Shown in pieces: positions 45,868 through 54,077 of a stretch of 64,000 bases of DNA. The notes below the pieces were generated by a model. That model saw only the letters and a list, made by a program, of their open reading frames with translations, made no database searches and had not been told where the DNA came from. The stretch covers positions 496,001 through 560,000 of the forward strand of contig NZ_FNIE01000002.1 of assembly GCF_900103985.1 (NCBI RefSeq). The letters are read 5' to 3'. Source of the DNA: Actinacidiphila guanduensis (GTDB lineage Bacteria > Actinomycetota > Actinomycetes > Streptomycetales > Streptomycetaceae). Both the position numbers and the translations under genes were made by a program. The first letter of the stretch is position 1, and every line of letters starts with the position of its first letter.

Positions 45868-46632
45868 TCAGTGGCCGTCGCGTTCGCGGCGCAGCGTGGC
45901 GATGAGCTGGGTGAGGCGGTCCTCGCTGATGGTGTGGCCGGCAGCGCGGATGGCCTCGCGGACCACGGCGCGGGTAGGGATTTCGTGCAGCTGGCAGGCG
46001 GGACGGGCGAGGATGAGGAGTTCGTCGAGTTCCGCGCTGGGCGGCCTGCCGATGCGGCGGGCCGGGTGGGCCGTTTCGTGGCGTGCCGGGGTGGGTTCGG
46101 GGCGGGTGTGCTGGATCTCCTGCTCGGGGCCGACCGGAGTCTCGTGCTGATGCTCGACGGTCTCGGGCTGCGTGACGGCGCCGGTCGCCGGTGGGGCGTT
46201 GTCGGCGCGGGTGATGAGGATGTGGAGGTGGACGGCGCCGGCGAGGGCCAGCGGGGCGATGGTGGACAGGATGCCCACGGTGGTGTCGTCCAGGTGCAGG
46301 CCGGTGATGTGGGTCTGCTGGTTGAGGCGGACGGCGTGGAGAGCGTTGGCCCAGACGCTGGCCGTGGTGGCCGCGGCGAACAGGGTCCAGATGTAGAGGC
46401 GGGCGCGGAAGGGCGCGGTGCGCAGGACGAGGAGGGCGCGCACCCCGTAGGCGATGAAGCCGTCGATGACCAGGGGGAAGAGGTAGGTCAGGGCGGGGCG
46501 TATGTGGATGGCTATGGCGATCTGCTGGAGGGAGTCGTACGAGAGGGTGCAGCCCGCGGCGCCGAGGAGCGCGACGGCTGCGCGGTCCCAGGCGGTCGCC
46601 TGGTGGGCTGTGGTGCGGGTGCTCGGGGGCAT
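45868..46632 (-). CDS. DUF2637 membrane protein
   Basis: A 254-residue protein from the ATG at 46632. Four hydrophobic segments in the N-terminal 150 residues include TLSYDSLQQIAIAIHIRPAL and YLFPLVIDGFIAYGVRALL, the DUF2637 (Spd-like) pattern of actinobacterial plasmids and integrative elements. The cytoplasmic C-terminus ends in an HTH-like segment (AVVREAIRAAGHTISEDRL). A role in element spread or replication control is inferred from family distribution. Confidence 0.82.
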   Translation of the reverse strand: MPPSTRTTAHQATAWDRAAVALLGAAGCTLSYDSLQQIAIAIHIRPALTYLFPLVIDGFIAYGVRALLVLRTAPFRARLYIWTLFAAATTASVWANALHAVRLNQQTHITGLHLDDTTVGILSTIAPLALAGAVHLHILITRADNAPPATGAVTQPETVEHQHETPVGPEQEIQHTRPEPTPARHETAHPARRIGRPPSAELDELLILARPACQLHEIPTRAVVREAIRAAGHTISEDRLTQLIATLRRERDGH

Positions 46633-46735
46633 GCGGGAACTCCGGTGTGGGTTCTGCTTCCGCGCGCGGGCAGGCGTCAGCGGAGGAGCGAGGCGGGGGC
46701 GTGACGGCGGGGCCAGGGGGGCGGCCCGGGGCCGG

Positions 46736-47428
46736 TTACAAAGCGGCGGCGTGCCTTCTGCGGTCGTGGCCGGCGAGGATGACGCGGTCGGTCATCTCGG
46801 CGAGGCGGGAGGCGACGCGGTCGCCGACGGCGTCACGGAGCTCGGCGACGGGCAGATTGGTGGTGATCAGGGTCGGCAGGAGCTGGTTGTAGCGGTGGTT
46901 GACCAGGCGGTAGGTCAACTCTTCCGTCCACGGGGACTGCTTGGCCGCGCCGAGGTCGTCCAGCAGCAGGAGCGGGCTGCGGGCCAGGCGCCAGAGCTGC
47001 TGCTCGGGGTCGCTGCCGTGCTGGGGGCGCTGGGCGGCGTACAGGTCGGCTACGGTCGTCCCCTCCCACCGCAGCCTGACCCCGGCCCGGAGCAGCGTGC
47101 GGATCGCACCGTACGCCTGGTGGGTCTTGCCTGTGCCGGTCGGCCCGGCGATCAGCAGCGACGGCCCCGTCGCGATGCCGGGTACCCCACCGGGGCCCGG
47201 CCTGCCCGTGCGGGCGATCTCGGTGACCCAGGCGGTGATGCGCGGGTGGTCGGCGAGAGCGTGGCGGTACCGGGGTGGGATGCGGGCATCGGCAAGCTGC
47301 AGCGCAGTGACCGGCTCCGGCTCCGCGATGACCTCGGCTCGTGGGTCGATGCCCCGGTCGGTGAGGATCGCGGTGAGACGGCGCACCGCCCCGGCGGCGG
47401 TGCGGGGTTCGCGGGTGACGGTGGTCAC
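46736..47428 (-). CDS. DnaC/IstB-like helicase loader
   Basis: A 230-residue AAA+ protein from the ATG at 47428, overlapping the upstream replication gene by 4 bp. Walker A is AGPTGTGKT, Walker B LLLLDDLGAAK, sensor I LITTNLPV and an Arg-finger region GDRVASRL. It fits a DnaC-type loader that brings the replicative helicase to the element origin. Confidence 0.85.
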   Translation of the reverse strand: MTTVTREPRTAAGAVRRLTAILTDRGIDPRAEVIAEPEPVTALQLADARIPPRYRHALADHPRITAWVTEIARTGRPGPGGVPGIATGPSLLIAGPTGTGKTHQAYGAIRTLLRAGVRLRWEGTTVADLYAAQRPQHGSDPEQQLWRLARSPLLLLDDLGAAKQSPWTEELTYRLVNHRYNQLLPTLITTNLPVAELRDAVGDRVASRLAEMTDRVILAGHDRRRHAAAL

Positions 47429-48348
47429 AGGTCACCGCCGTAGGCGTCCTCGACGTCTGCCGGGTTGGTCCACGCGCGGTGCGGCGTCCGGGGGTTGGCC
47501 CCTGCCGGAGTGGCGTTCATCGCTTCGTTGACCAGGCTCGGCAGGACGCTCGGGCTCAGTCCCTTGGCCCGGAGCCGGTCCAGTCCCGCGCGGATATGGT
47601 CGGCGGCGATGTCCTCGCCCAGGAGCTGGTGGACTTCCCGGCCGAGGTGCCCGAGGACCTTCTCCGGCGGGCGGTGCGCGCATGCCGCGACGTACTCGCC
47701 GATGAGCTGCTTCGCCGAGACGGTGGGGCTGGGCGCGGGGGCGCTCGCGCCCCCCGAAGGGATTGATCCCAGGTCCAGGATCCTAGGTCCTAGATCCGGA
47801 CCCTGAGGGCTCATCGACGACTCACTGAGTCCTCCGTGAGCCCTCGGTGAGGGCTCATTGAACCCCACCTGACCTGCGGGTCCGCGGTTCAGTGAGCGCT
47901 CATGCGTCTGCTGTGAGTCCTCGGCGAGTCCTCCGTGAGGGCTCACTGACTCCTCACGGAGGACTCGCTGATCTCGTCGTGACGGTTCACTGCTCCCGGC
48001 GGCCTCGTGGCGGGGGCAGACGGGTGCGCGGAGGCCGCTGGGGCGGTTGATCTTCTGGTGGCGTTGCCAGGTGACGATGTGCAGGTACTGCTTGCCGTCG
48101 TCGCCTTCGTAGCGGCAGATGAGGTCGGCTGCGGCGAGCTGGGTGAGGTCGTCCTCGACGCCGAGGGGGCCGTGGTCGGGGCGCAGCGACCACAGCAGGC
48201 CGGCGATGACGGCGGGTTGGTCGCGGAATCGGCCGTGGTCGTCGGCCTGGGTGAGCAGGCCGAAGAAGGTCCGCTCGGCCGACAGGGACACCGCGGCCAG
48301 GGACTCCGAGGCGAAGGCTTCGGGCTTGATGGTGCGTATCCGGGCCAC
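47425..48348 (-). CDS. Replication organiser with intragenic repeats
   Basis: A 307-residue protein from the ATG at 48348. The N-terminal 110 residues (MARIRTIKPEAFASESLAAV, FFGLLTQADDHGRFRDQP, IVTWQRHQKINRP) are a winged-helix initiator like phage replisome organisers. The middle is a low-complexity stretch with HGGL and EPS units encoded by repeated DNA. The C-terminal domain is DnaB/DnaD-like (KQLIGEYVAACAHRPPEKV). Followed by a DnaC-like loader, as lambda O and P. Confidence 0.8.
   Translation of the reverse strand: MARIRTIKPEAFASESLAAVSLSAERTFFGLLTQADDHGRFRDQPAVIAGLLWSLRPDHGPLGVEDDLTQLAAADLICRYEGDDGKQYLHIVTWQRHQKINRPSGLRAPVCPRHEAAGSSEPSRRDQRVLREESVSPHGGLAEDSQQTHERSLNRGPAGQVGFNEPSPRAHGGLSESSMSPQGPDLGPRILDLGSIPSGGASAPAPSPTVSAKQLIGEYVAACAHRPPEKVLGHLGREVHQLLGEDIAADHIRAGLDRLRAKGLSPSVLPSLVNEAMNATPAGANPRTPHRAWTNPADVEDAYGGDL
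47804..47966. repeat. Iteron-like repeats inside the replication gene
   Basis: The 14-mer GAGTCCTCCGTGAG occurs at 47827-47840 and 47926-47939, and inverted at 47953-47966. A second motif, TGAGGGCTCAYYGA, occurs at 47804-47817 (one deviation), 47848-47861 and 47936-47949. They lie in the low-complexity coding segment, as origin iterons do in lambda O. Candidate replication origin. Confidence 0.65.
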
Positions 48349-48523
48349 GCCTCAGCACCCCGCCTTCGGGGCGGGCTGCGGTGAGGGGGATGCGAGCACG
48401 GCGGGCGGGGCCGTACGCTGGTTCACAGAAGTTCCTCTCCTGGCGGGCTTCGGGGCGGCAACCCCGGGGCCGTATGCCGGTCGTGATCGTTCAGGGATGG
48501 GCGGTCTTCGAGGGTTCTGCTTC

Positions 48524-48556
48524 AGCCCCCGGCGTGTCAGCGCCGGGGGCTTTGTC
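48524..48556 (+). terminator. Hairpin between replication and XRE genes
   Basis: AGCCCCCGGCG pairs perfectly with CGCCGGGGGCT around TGTCAG, followed by TTTG. It lies between the divergent start regions. On the plus strand it would stop upstream transcripts; on the minus strand it would lie in the leader of the replication gene. Confidence 0.6.
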
Positions 48557-48611
48557 GTGTGCGGGTGGTCGGTGGGCAGGGTGCGGGGGATGGTAGGAGA
48601 ATACCACGTCT

Positions 48612-48681
48612 CTGCGGATCGCAGCAACTACTTGCAATCGGCAGAACGGCGTGTATCCTAGTAGTCTCCTGCGGATTGCAG
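48612..48681. promoter_or_regulatory. Three candidate operators for the XRE regulator
   Basis: CTGCGGATCGCAG (48612-48624, perfect dyad), TTGCAATCGGCAG (48632-48644, inverted) and CTGCGGATTGCAG (48669-48681) are three copies of a 13-bp dyad between the divergent replication and XRE genes. This is the classical layout of a repressor controlling itself and replication/excision genes. Confidence 0.65.
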
Positions 48682-48710
48682 TGAGGTACTACGGACGGAA
48701 GGAGGCGTGG

Positions 48711-49229
48711 GTGGGCGACAACGAGGAGGACCTGCCGGGCCCGAGCATCAACCAGCTCGCCGGCGAGGAGAACGTCGCGGTGCGCATCAAGCTCGAACGG
48801 GACTCCCGCGGCTGGAGCACCAACGCCCTGTCCGACCGCCTCAACGCTGCCGGCTACGAGATGAACCCCTCCGCCGTGTGGCGGATCGAGAACGGCCAGC
48901 GCCGGGTCACGGTCGACGACGCCCTCGGCTTCGCCGAGGTCTTCGGCATCTCGCTGGTCAACCTCGTCGGCCCCCCGAGGCTCGCCGCCCACGCCCGCGC
49001 GATGGAGCTGGTCGAGGACATCCGACGCGCCTACCGCGCCTCCCACATGGCCAACCTCGCCGCCGCCCAGGCCCGCGACGCTCTCGACGCCTACCTCGAC
49101 GAACACCCCGACGTCCGCGAAGAAGCCGAAGCCGCCGCGTCCCTTGCCGTTGCCGAAGAACTCACCGGCCTGCCCCAGCCGTACCAACTGCGCAACCGCC
49201 CCAGCCCCAACCGGAAGGACACCGAATAG
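48711..49229 (+). CDS. XRE-family repressor-like regulator
   Basis: A 172-residue protein from the GTG at 48711, five bases after AAGGAGG; the frame is open from 48651 but that start would be inside the operator region. HTH residues are in SRGWSTNALSDRLNAAGYEM and PSAVWRIENGQRRVTVDDAL. The C-terminus is a long Ala-rich helix. It probably controls the replication and excision genes of the element through the repeats just upstream. Confidence 0.78.
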   Translation: MGDNEEDLPGPSINQLAGEENVAVRIKLERDSRGWSTNALSDRLNAAGYEMNPSAVWRIENGQRRVTVDDALGFAEVFGISLVNLVGPPRLAAHARAMELVEDIRRAYRASHMANLAAAQARDALDAYLDEHPDVREEAEAAASLAVAEELTGLPQPYQLRNRPSPNRKDTE

Positions 49230-49393
49230 CCCCGCCTGCAAGCCCCCGCACCGCACCGCCCATCCCTGAGTACCACACCGGCGAGCCCACGGAGTTGCCG
49301 CTCCCCGCGCCGCCAGAAGAGGACACCCTGTGCGTCACACCGCCATGCCCGCGATCCCTCCTGCCCGCGCCCGCGCAAAGGAGGCGACCGCCC

Positions 49394-49741
49394 ATGCCTG
49401 AACGCCCCCACCACGAGGCCCCCATGTCCCGGCTCTACCGCCCCGAGGACATAGCCGACGTCCTCGGCTGCTCCGCCTGGTGGGTCCAGGACCGTGCCCG
49501 CCGACGCCTCATCCCCTTCACACGGGTCGGCCGCGCGTACCGCTTCACCCCCGAGCACCTCGCCGAGATCATCCGCCTCAACGAGGAGCGCCCGACACTG
49601 ATGCCGAAGCCCGACGTCGCCGCTCCGAGGCCGGCTCCCCAGCCATCCGCGTCCAGGGGTGCCCATCCCGCCCAGGCAGAACGCCTTCGCGCGCGTTCTC
49701 CCCGTCGGCTACGCCGCGACCAGTTCGACACGGCCGCGTAG
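49394..49741 (+). CDS. Excisionase-like HTH protein
   Basis: A 115-residue protein from the ATG at 49394 behind AAAGGAGG. The MerR/excisionase fold is RLYRPEDIADVLGCSAWWVQ then RRRLIPFTRVGRAYRFTPEH. The C-terminal half is Pro/Arg-rich. It ends 23 bp before the integrase start, the usual xis-int order in streptomycete elements. Confidence 0.8.
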   Translation: MPERPHHEAPMSRLYRPEDIADVLGCSAWWVQDRARRRLIPFTRVGRAYRFTPEHLAEIIRLNEERPTLMPKPDVAAPRPAPQPSASRGAHPAQAERLRARSPRRLRRDQFDTAA

Positions 49742-49764
49742 AGCGACACTGGAGAGGAGGACCC

Positions 49765-51279
49765 ATGGGTTTCGCGGAGAAGCGGGGAAGCTACTGGCGC
49801 GGCCGGTTCAAAACCGCACCAGGCAAGCACGGCACCGTCGTCGACGCGGCAGGTGCGGTGGTCAAGTTCCCGACCAAGCGGGAGGCGAAGCGGGCCGCGG
49901 ACGAGGCCGAGTTCGCCTTCCGGCGCGGTAAGTGGCGCGATCCGGGGCTCGGGCAGGAGACGTTCGGCGAGTACGCCAGTCGCTGGTATGCCGCCCAGGA
50001 CCTTGCCGCATCGACCATGCAGAGCTACCGGCGCCACATCGAGGAGCACCTGCTCCCGGACTTCGAGGACAAGGCACTCGGCGGCATCCTGCGGACCGAC
50101 GTCGCACTGTGGGAGAAGAAGGAGAAAGCGCGGTATGCCGCCACCAGCGTGAAGACCTGGCGGGCGGTGCTCCACCTCATCCTGGCCGACGCCGTCGACG
50201 AAGGCCTCATCGAGGCCAACCCGGCCACGACACGGCGCGGACGGGGCAAACGCGCCGGCCGCTCCCGCAACCGCGGACCGGAGAAGGTCATCACCGATCC
50301 GCTCGGCGCCCTGCTCATCGCCGAGCGGGCCGCCCTCCTGTCCGGGCGCGACGACGAGTTCGTCGCCGTGATCCTCATGGCCTTCACCGGTATGCGCTGG
50401 GGTGAAGTCGTCGGCCTGGAGACCGGCTTCGTACGCCCCGGTGCCGTCCGCGTCGAGTGGCAGCTGTACCAGCTCGACGACGGTGAAATGGTGCGCTGCC
50501 CGCCCAAGGACGACAGCTACCGCACCATCGACCTGCCGCCCTGGCTGACGGCCCTGCTGGCCGACCACATCGCCCGGACCAAGCCGACCCCGTGCTCCTG
50601 CCACGGCAAGACGTACGTCTTCCGAGGCCAGCGGGCAGCCCGCACCGGAGGCCACCACGGCGCGAAGCTCGTCGACGTCGCCCGACGGGCCGGCACCTCC
50701 GCCGGCACCGTGTCCAACGTCCTCAACCACCCGGACCGGGTCACCGAGTCCACCCGTCTCCGCGTGGAGAAGGCCATCGCCGACCTCGGCTTCGTACGCG
50801 GCGGCACCATCGTCGGGCACACCCCGCACTGGCGCCGCAGCAGCTTCGCCACGTGGCTGTTCGCCCCGGCCGTCTCGGGACGGTACCCGGCGAGGGGCGG
50901 GTCCCGACCTGTGCCGCTCGTCGGCGAGCCCTGGCCGGGCATCCCGGTGCGGGGCCGCAACTCCCAGGGCCGAGCCGACGCCTGCTGGGCCCCGATCGCC
51001 AAGGGGCTCACCCCTCACGGCCTGCGCCACACCCACCGCACGGTGATGGAGGACCTGGGCACGGAGAAGGTCCTCATGGACGACCGCATGGGCCACTTCG
51101 ACGGCTCGGTCTCGGCACGGTACGCCCACGTCACGCCCGGCATGCGCCAGCGGCTGCGGGCCGGGCTCACCGCGCAGTGGGAGGCGGCGCTCGACGCGCG
51201 GCTGAGCATGCACCCGAGCTCACCGGTCGACACGCTCGATCGATTGCTGCGTGCCCGCGCGGCGTCTCGGGAGCCATAG
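49765..51279 (+). CDS. int: Tyrosine integrase with LacI-type HTH insert
   Basis: A 504-residue tyrosine recombinase from the ATG at 49765 (GGAGAGGAGG upstream). An N-terminal AP2-like/SAM-like core-binding region precedes the catalytic domain with Arg211 (GMRWGE), HGLRH at 418-422 and the nucleophile Tyr453 (SARYAHV). Between the catalytic Arg and HxxR, residues about 302-345 read DVARRAGTSAGTVSNVLNHP then STRLRVEKAIADLGF, a complete LacI-family HTH. The insert is unusual for integrases. It would integrate the element at tRNA-Pro. Confidence 0.88.
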   Translation: MGFAEKRGSYWRGRFKTAPGKHGTVVDAAGAVVKFPTKREAKRAADEAEFAFRRGKWRDPGLGQETFGEYASRWYAAQDLAASTMQSYRRHIEEHLLPDFEDKALGGILRTDVALWEKKEKARYAATSVKTWRAVLHLILADAVDEGLIEANPATTRRGRGKRAGRSRNRGPEKVITDPLGALLIAERAALLSGRDDEFVAVILMAFTGMRWGEVVGLETGFVRPGAVRVEWQLYQLDDGEMVRCPPKDDSYRTIDLPPWLTALLADHIARTKPTPCSCHGKTYVFRGQRAARTGGHHGAKLVDVARRAGTSAGTVSNVLNHPDRVTESTRLRVEKAIADLGFVRGGTIVGHTPHWRRSSFATWLFAPAVSGRYPARGGSRPVPLVGEPWPGIPVRGRNSQGRADACWAPIAKGLTPHGLRHTHRTVMEDLGTEKVLMDDRMGHFDGSVSARYAHVTPGMRQRLRAGLTAQWEAALDARLSMHPSSPVDTLDRLLRARAASREP

Positions 51280-51504
51280 GTCCTCGGATTCGGCAGGAAG
51301 GCCGCGGGTAGCTTGCCCCACCACTTGTAATCGGTCCGTGCTGCGAGCACTCGCAGCACGGACCGGTGCGCGATCCGTTCTGGCGATGTTGGCCTTCGCG
51401 GGCGGCGAGAAGCGCTCCTTCGGTCGGGGACCCTCAGAATCTCGCCATTGTCTCGCTGATGGACCACGCCGACGACGCGATCGCGTCCCCTGGTCACTCG
51501 GTGG
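51280..51504. other. Region downstream of the integrase
   Basis: No gene. It contains the 34-bp palindrome at 51332-51365 and separates the convergent integrase and repeat-protein genes. Confidence 0.6.
51332..51365. repeat. 34-bp perfect palindrome
   Basis: Sixteen bases, CGGTCCGTGCTGCGAG, are followed by CA and then by the exact inverted copy. It lies 53 bp after the integrase stop with no T-run. It could be the transcription terminator for the convergent genes or a protein-binding site. Confidence 0.75.
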
Positions 51505-52896
51505 TCAGGCAGGAACGTCGGCGCGGTTCAGGACGGCGGTCATCTCGTCCTTGGGGAGGGCAGGGTTGGCACCTGCGGCGAAGGCCAGTTCAGGGACGTG
51601 AAGTGCTTCGCGGAGCCGGTCGAGTGGGAGGCGTGGGTCACTGACCGCCGCCTGGCGTGTCCAGACTGCGGGGTCATGGCTGAGCCGTTCGAGCAGCGTG
51701 GGAGTGGCGGCCGGGTCCCGGACAGCCAGCCGCCGGTAGTTGCCGTCCGGGTGGTCCGCGTAGCGCGCGGCGAGGCCCTCGCGGGGGAAGCGAGGGTGCG
51801 TCTCCGCCATCCAGGATGAGAATGTGCCGCCGAGCCGTGTGTACACACGCATCAATACTTCCTGCGGGGTGTCGGGGTGGTGCACGCTCAAGAGGTCTTC
51901 CACCAGGGGGTCTTCGGTGCGTGCGAGCAGGCGTATGAGGTCGGGCGGCAGGTGGGGGCTTTGGGCGGCGGCGCGCAGGAGAAGCGGATGGGCGGAGGTC
52001 GCGGCCCGCCGCAGCACCTCGGGGTCGGCGAGACCGTTCCGTACCCACTCCACATTCCTCCTGTCGAAGGCCTCCACCGTGAAGTCGATCGTCATGCGCT
52101 GCGTCTCACCGAGTTCGGGCCTGAGGGAGACGGCGAGCCGTACGGCCTCGTCGGTGTCGATGGCGAGCCGCTCCACGAGGTCGGTGGGCAGTGACGGGTT
52201 CTCGGCGAGGGAGGCCAGATGCGTCCGCGCGGCGACGCATCGTTCAGCGTCGGCGCGGTGCAGGAGTCCGTGGCGCAGCGCTTCAGCGGCGGACTTCGGA
52301 TCACGGATGAGTTCGGCGGTGACGCGCGCGTTCCGTCGGCACTCCCACAGTGCGGCGGCCCGCCGCACCTCAGGGGCGGGGTCGGCAAGCAGCGCTGACC
52401 GTTCGTCCGGCGGCAGATCCTGCCATGCGCGCACCGCGACTCGGCGTGCTGCCGGATCGCGGTGCGTCGCCAAGGCGGCTATGAAGGACGGGGCGAGATG
52501 GGGGGAGTCCAGCAGGGCCGTCCGTACGGAAGGGGCGGAGTCGTCGAGCAGGCGGGCGCACACATTGTCCGGCAGCGGTGCGACCGTCGTACGCGGGTCG
52601 CACCACTCGGGTCCGTACGCGAGAGCGGTCCGCACTTCGGGGGAAGGGTCATCCGCGAGCCGGGCCCGTTGCACGGGCTCGGCTCTGGCGCTCATCGCGA
52701 AGTTGATCCGAGCGGCCGGGTTCGGGTGAGCCAGGATTATCTCGACGGCCGTCTCGGGGAGTCCAGCCCGCTGGAGGGCGTGGCGGGGCGGGCCGTCACC
52801 GCCGCCGTCGAAGGCGAGCAGGCGCAGCAGCAACGGTGTCGGGAGCGCCGGGTTGCGCGCGACTCCGTCCAGCGCGGACGCGTGGAACGCGACCAT
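51505..52896 (-). CDS. Leucine-rich-variant repeat protein
   Basis: A 463-residue protein from the ATG at 52896 built of LRV-type helical repeats of about 24 residues (for example DPSPEVRTALAYG, DPAARRVAVRAW, NPSLPTDLVERLAIDTDEAV, DPAATPTLLERLSHDPAVW). Such solenoids bind proteins. There is no signal peptide. Position beyond the integrase, before attR, is the normal place for accessory cargo. Function unknown. Confidence 0.75.
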   Translation of the reverse strand: MVAFHASALDGVARNPALPTPLLLRLLAFDGGGDGPPRHALQRAGLPETAVEIILAHPNPAARINFAMSARAEPVQRARLADDPSPEVRTALAYGPEWCDPRTTVAPLPDNVCARLLDDSAPSVRTALLDSPHLAPSFIAALATHRDPAARRVAVRAWQDLPPDERSALLADPAPEVRRAAALWECRRNARVTAELIRDPKSAAEALRHGLLHRADAERCVAARTHLASLAENPSLPTDLVERLAIDTDEAVRLAVSLRPELGETQRMTIDFTVEAFDRRNVEWVRNGLADPEVLRRAATSAHPLLLRAAAQSPHLPPDLIRLLARTEDPLVEDLLSVHHPDTPQEVLMRVYTRLGGTFSSWMAETHPRFPREGLAARYADHPDGNYRRLAVRDPAATPTLLERLSHDPAVWTRQAAVSDPRLPLDRLREALHVPELAFAAGANPALPKDEMTAVLNRADVPA

Positions 52897-52903
52897 GATT
52901 CCC

Positions 52904-53077
52904 CTACCCCTGTGTCTCCGCCGGCTGGTCCACGGCCATGATCCCCCGCCCGTCAGGCTGCCAGGCGATCAGGCCGTCATGATCGGTCGGACAGTACCCG
53001 AGCCGTGAGACGCGGCTTGCGGAGGACTTCGCGAGCCAGATCAGCCGATGGGGGTCGCCGTCCTCACGCGGTGCCAC
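52904..53077 (-). CDS. Small hypothetical protein
   Basis: Fifty-seven codons from a GTG at 53077 that overlaps the end of the EcsC gene by 14 bp, ending seven bases before the LRV gene start. LIWLAKSSASRVSRLGYCPT and IAWQPDGRGIM look like a genuine small protein. It may couple translation between the two genes. No family known. Confidence 0.45.
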   Translation of the reverse strand: MAPREDGDPHRLIWLAKSSASRVSRLGYCPTDHDGLIAWQPDGRGIMAVDQPAETQG

Positions 53078-54077
53078 TCTCGTGGTCGTCGTCCTGGCCG
53101 CTCGCGAGCGCGGTTGGCAGTGGCAGCCCGTATTTGTCGCACAGGAACCGGGTCTGGCAATACCGTTGGGCGTCGGCCGCCACTCTGCCGAGGATCGCGG
53201 CATTCATGCCGGCTCCGACGAGGACACCCACGACCGGTACGACCTTGGCGACGTTTTCGACTGACACCTTGGACCCGGCCGGGCCGAGCTGCTGCATCAG
53301 CTTCTCAAGTGCGGCCAGGAGATGGTGGTCCTGGCGGAGTTTGTCCGACCACCGTATGCGCCCTCTGACTGCCTCCGCTGCCCGAGCGGTGTCACGCAAT
53401 GGCTCGACCTTGGCTGCCTGTGCCACGAAGGACCGGCGTACCAGGCGCTGGATGAAGATTTGCTCGTCGGGATCTTTAGCGTCGTAGCCGTAGGAGTACG
53501 CGATGCGCGCCGCGATCGATGTGCTCAGCACCTGGATGACGAGGATGTCCGCAGTCATCGCGACGGGGATACCGGCGACGGGGACCATGGCCAGCAGTCC
53601 CATAGCGCCACCTTCGACTGCGCCGGCGGTGCGCCACGTGAGGGCGTTGAAGGTCAGCAGCCTGTCGCAGGACTTGAGATCCTGCTGCCGCAGGTCGGTG
53701 AAATGGTTGAGTTCCACACCTCGCTTGCGAGCGAGCTTCTCGACGTTCTTCGGGTCGTTCAGCTCCAGTGCCCAGTCGTTGACAAGATCGAGCAGCGCTG
53801 CCGCCGCCGCGAGTGCCGGTCGCGCCGCCTTGGTGGTGACGGCATCACCTGCGCGACGGATCGGTTCCTTGACGGCCTTGGGCACAGCGCCCCTGACACG
53901 GCTCACCGCGCTTCCCGCGGCCTCACCAGTGCGACCGAGTGCCGCATTTGCCCAGTTCGGAAGACCGCGGCGATTGTCGCGGCGCTCCCAGTGCTCGTTG
54001 AGCGCGGTCCACACCTGCCCCTCGTAGGCACTCATCCGAGGCGCACCGTCGACGAGCGGGCCGGCGTGAGGGCTCAT
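53064..54077 (-). CDS. EcsC-family protein
   Basis: A 337-residue protein from the ATG at 54077, overlapping the upstream stop (ATGA) with AAAAGGAGA in front. The EcsC pattern is ALTWRTAGAVEGGAMGLLAM, VPVAGIPVAMTADILVIQVL and VVPVVGVLVGAGMNAAILGR with Gly-rich hydrophobic segments that associate with membranes. Coupled to a PD-(D/E)XK-like protein, so the two probably act together. Confidence 0.8.
   Translation of the reverse strand: MSPHAGPLVDGAPRMSAYEGQVWTALNEHWERRDNRRGLPNWANAALGRTGEAAGSAVSRVRGAVPKAVKEPIRRAGDAVTTKAARPALAAAAALLDLVNDWALELNDPKNVEKLARKRGVELNHFTDLRQQDLKSCDRLLTFNALTWRTAGAVEGGAMGLLAMVPVAGIPVAMTADILVIQVLSTSIAARIAYSYGYDAKDPDEQIFIQRLVRRSFVAQAAKVEPLRDTARAAEAVRGRIRWSDKLRQDHHLLAALEKLMQQLGPAGSKVSVENVAKVVPVVGVLVGAGMNAAILGRVAADAQRYCQTRFLCDKYGLPLPTALASGQDDDHESGTA

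Noticed and set aside
47804-47990. CRISPR array
   Set aside because: Repeats are 14 bp, irregularly spaced, in both orientations, and inside a coding frame; no cas genes are present.
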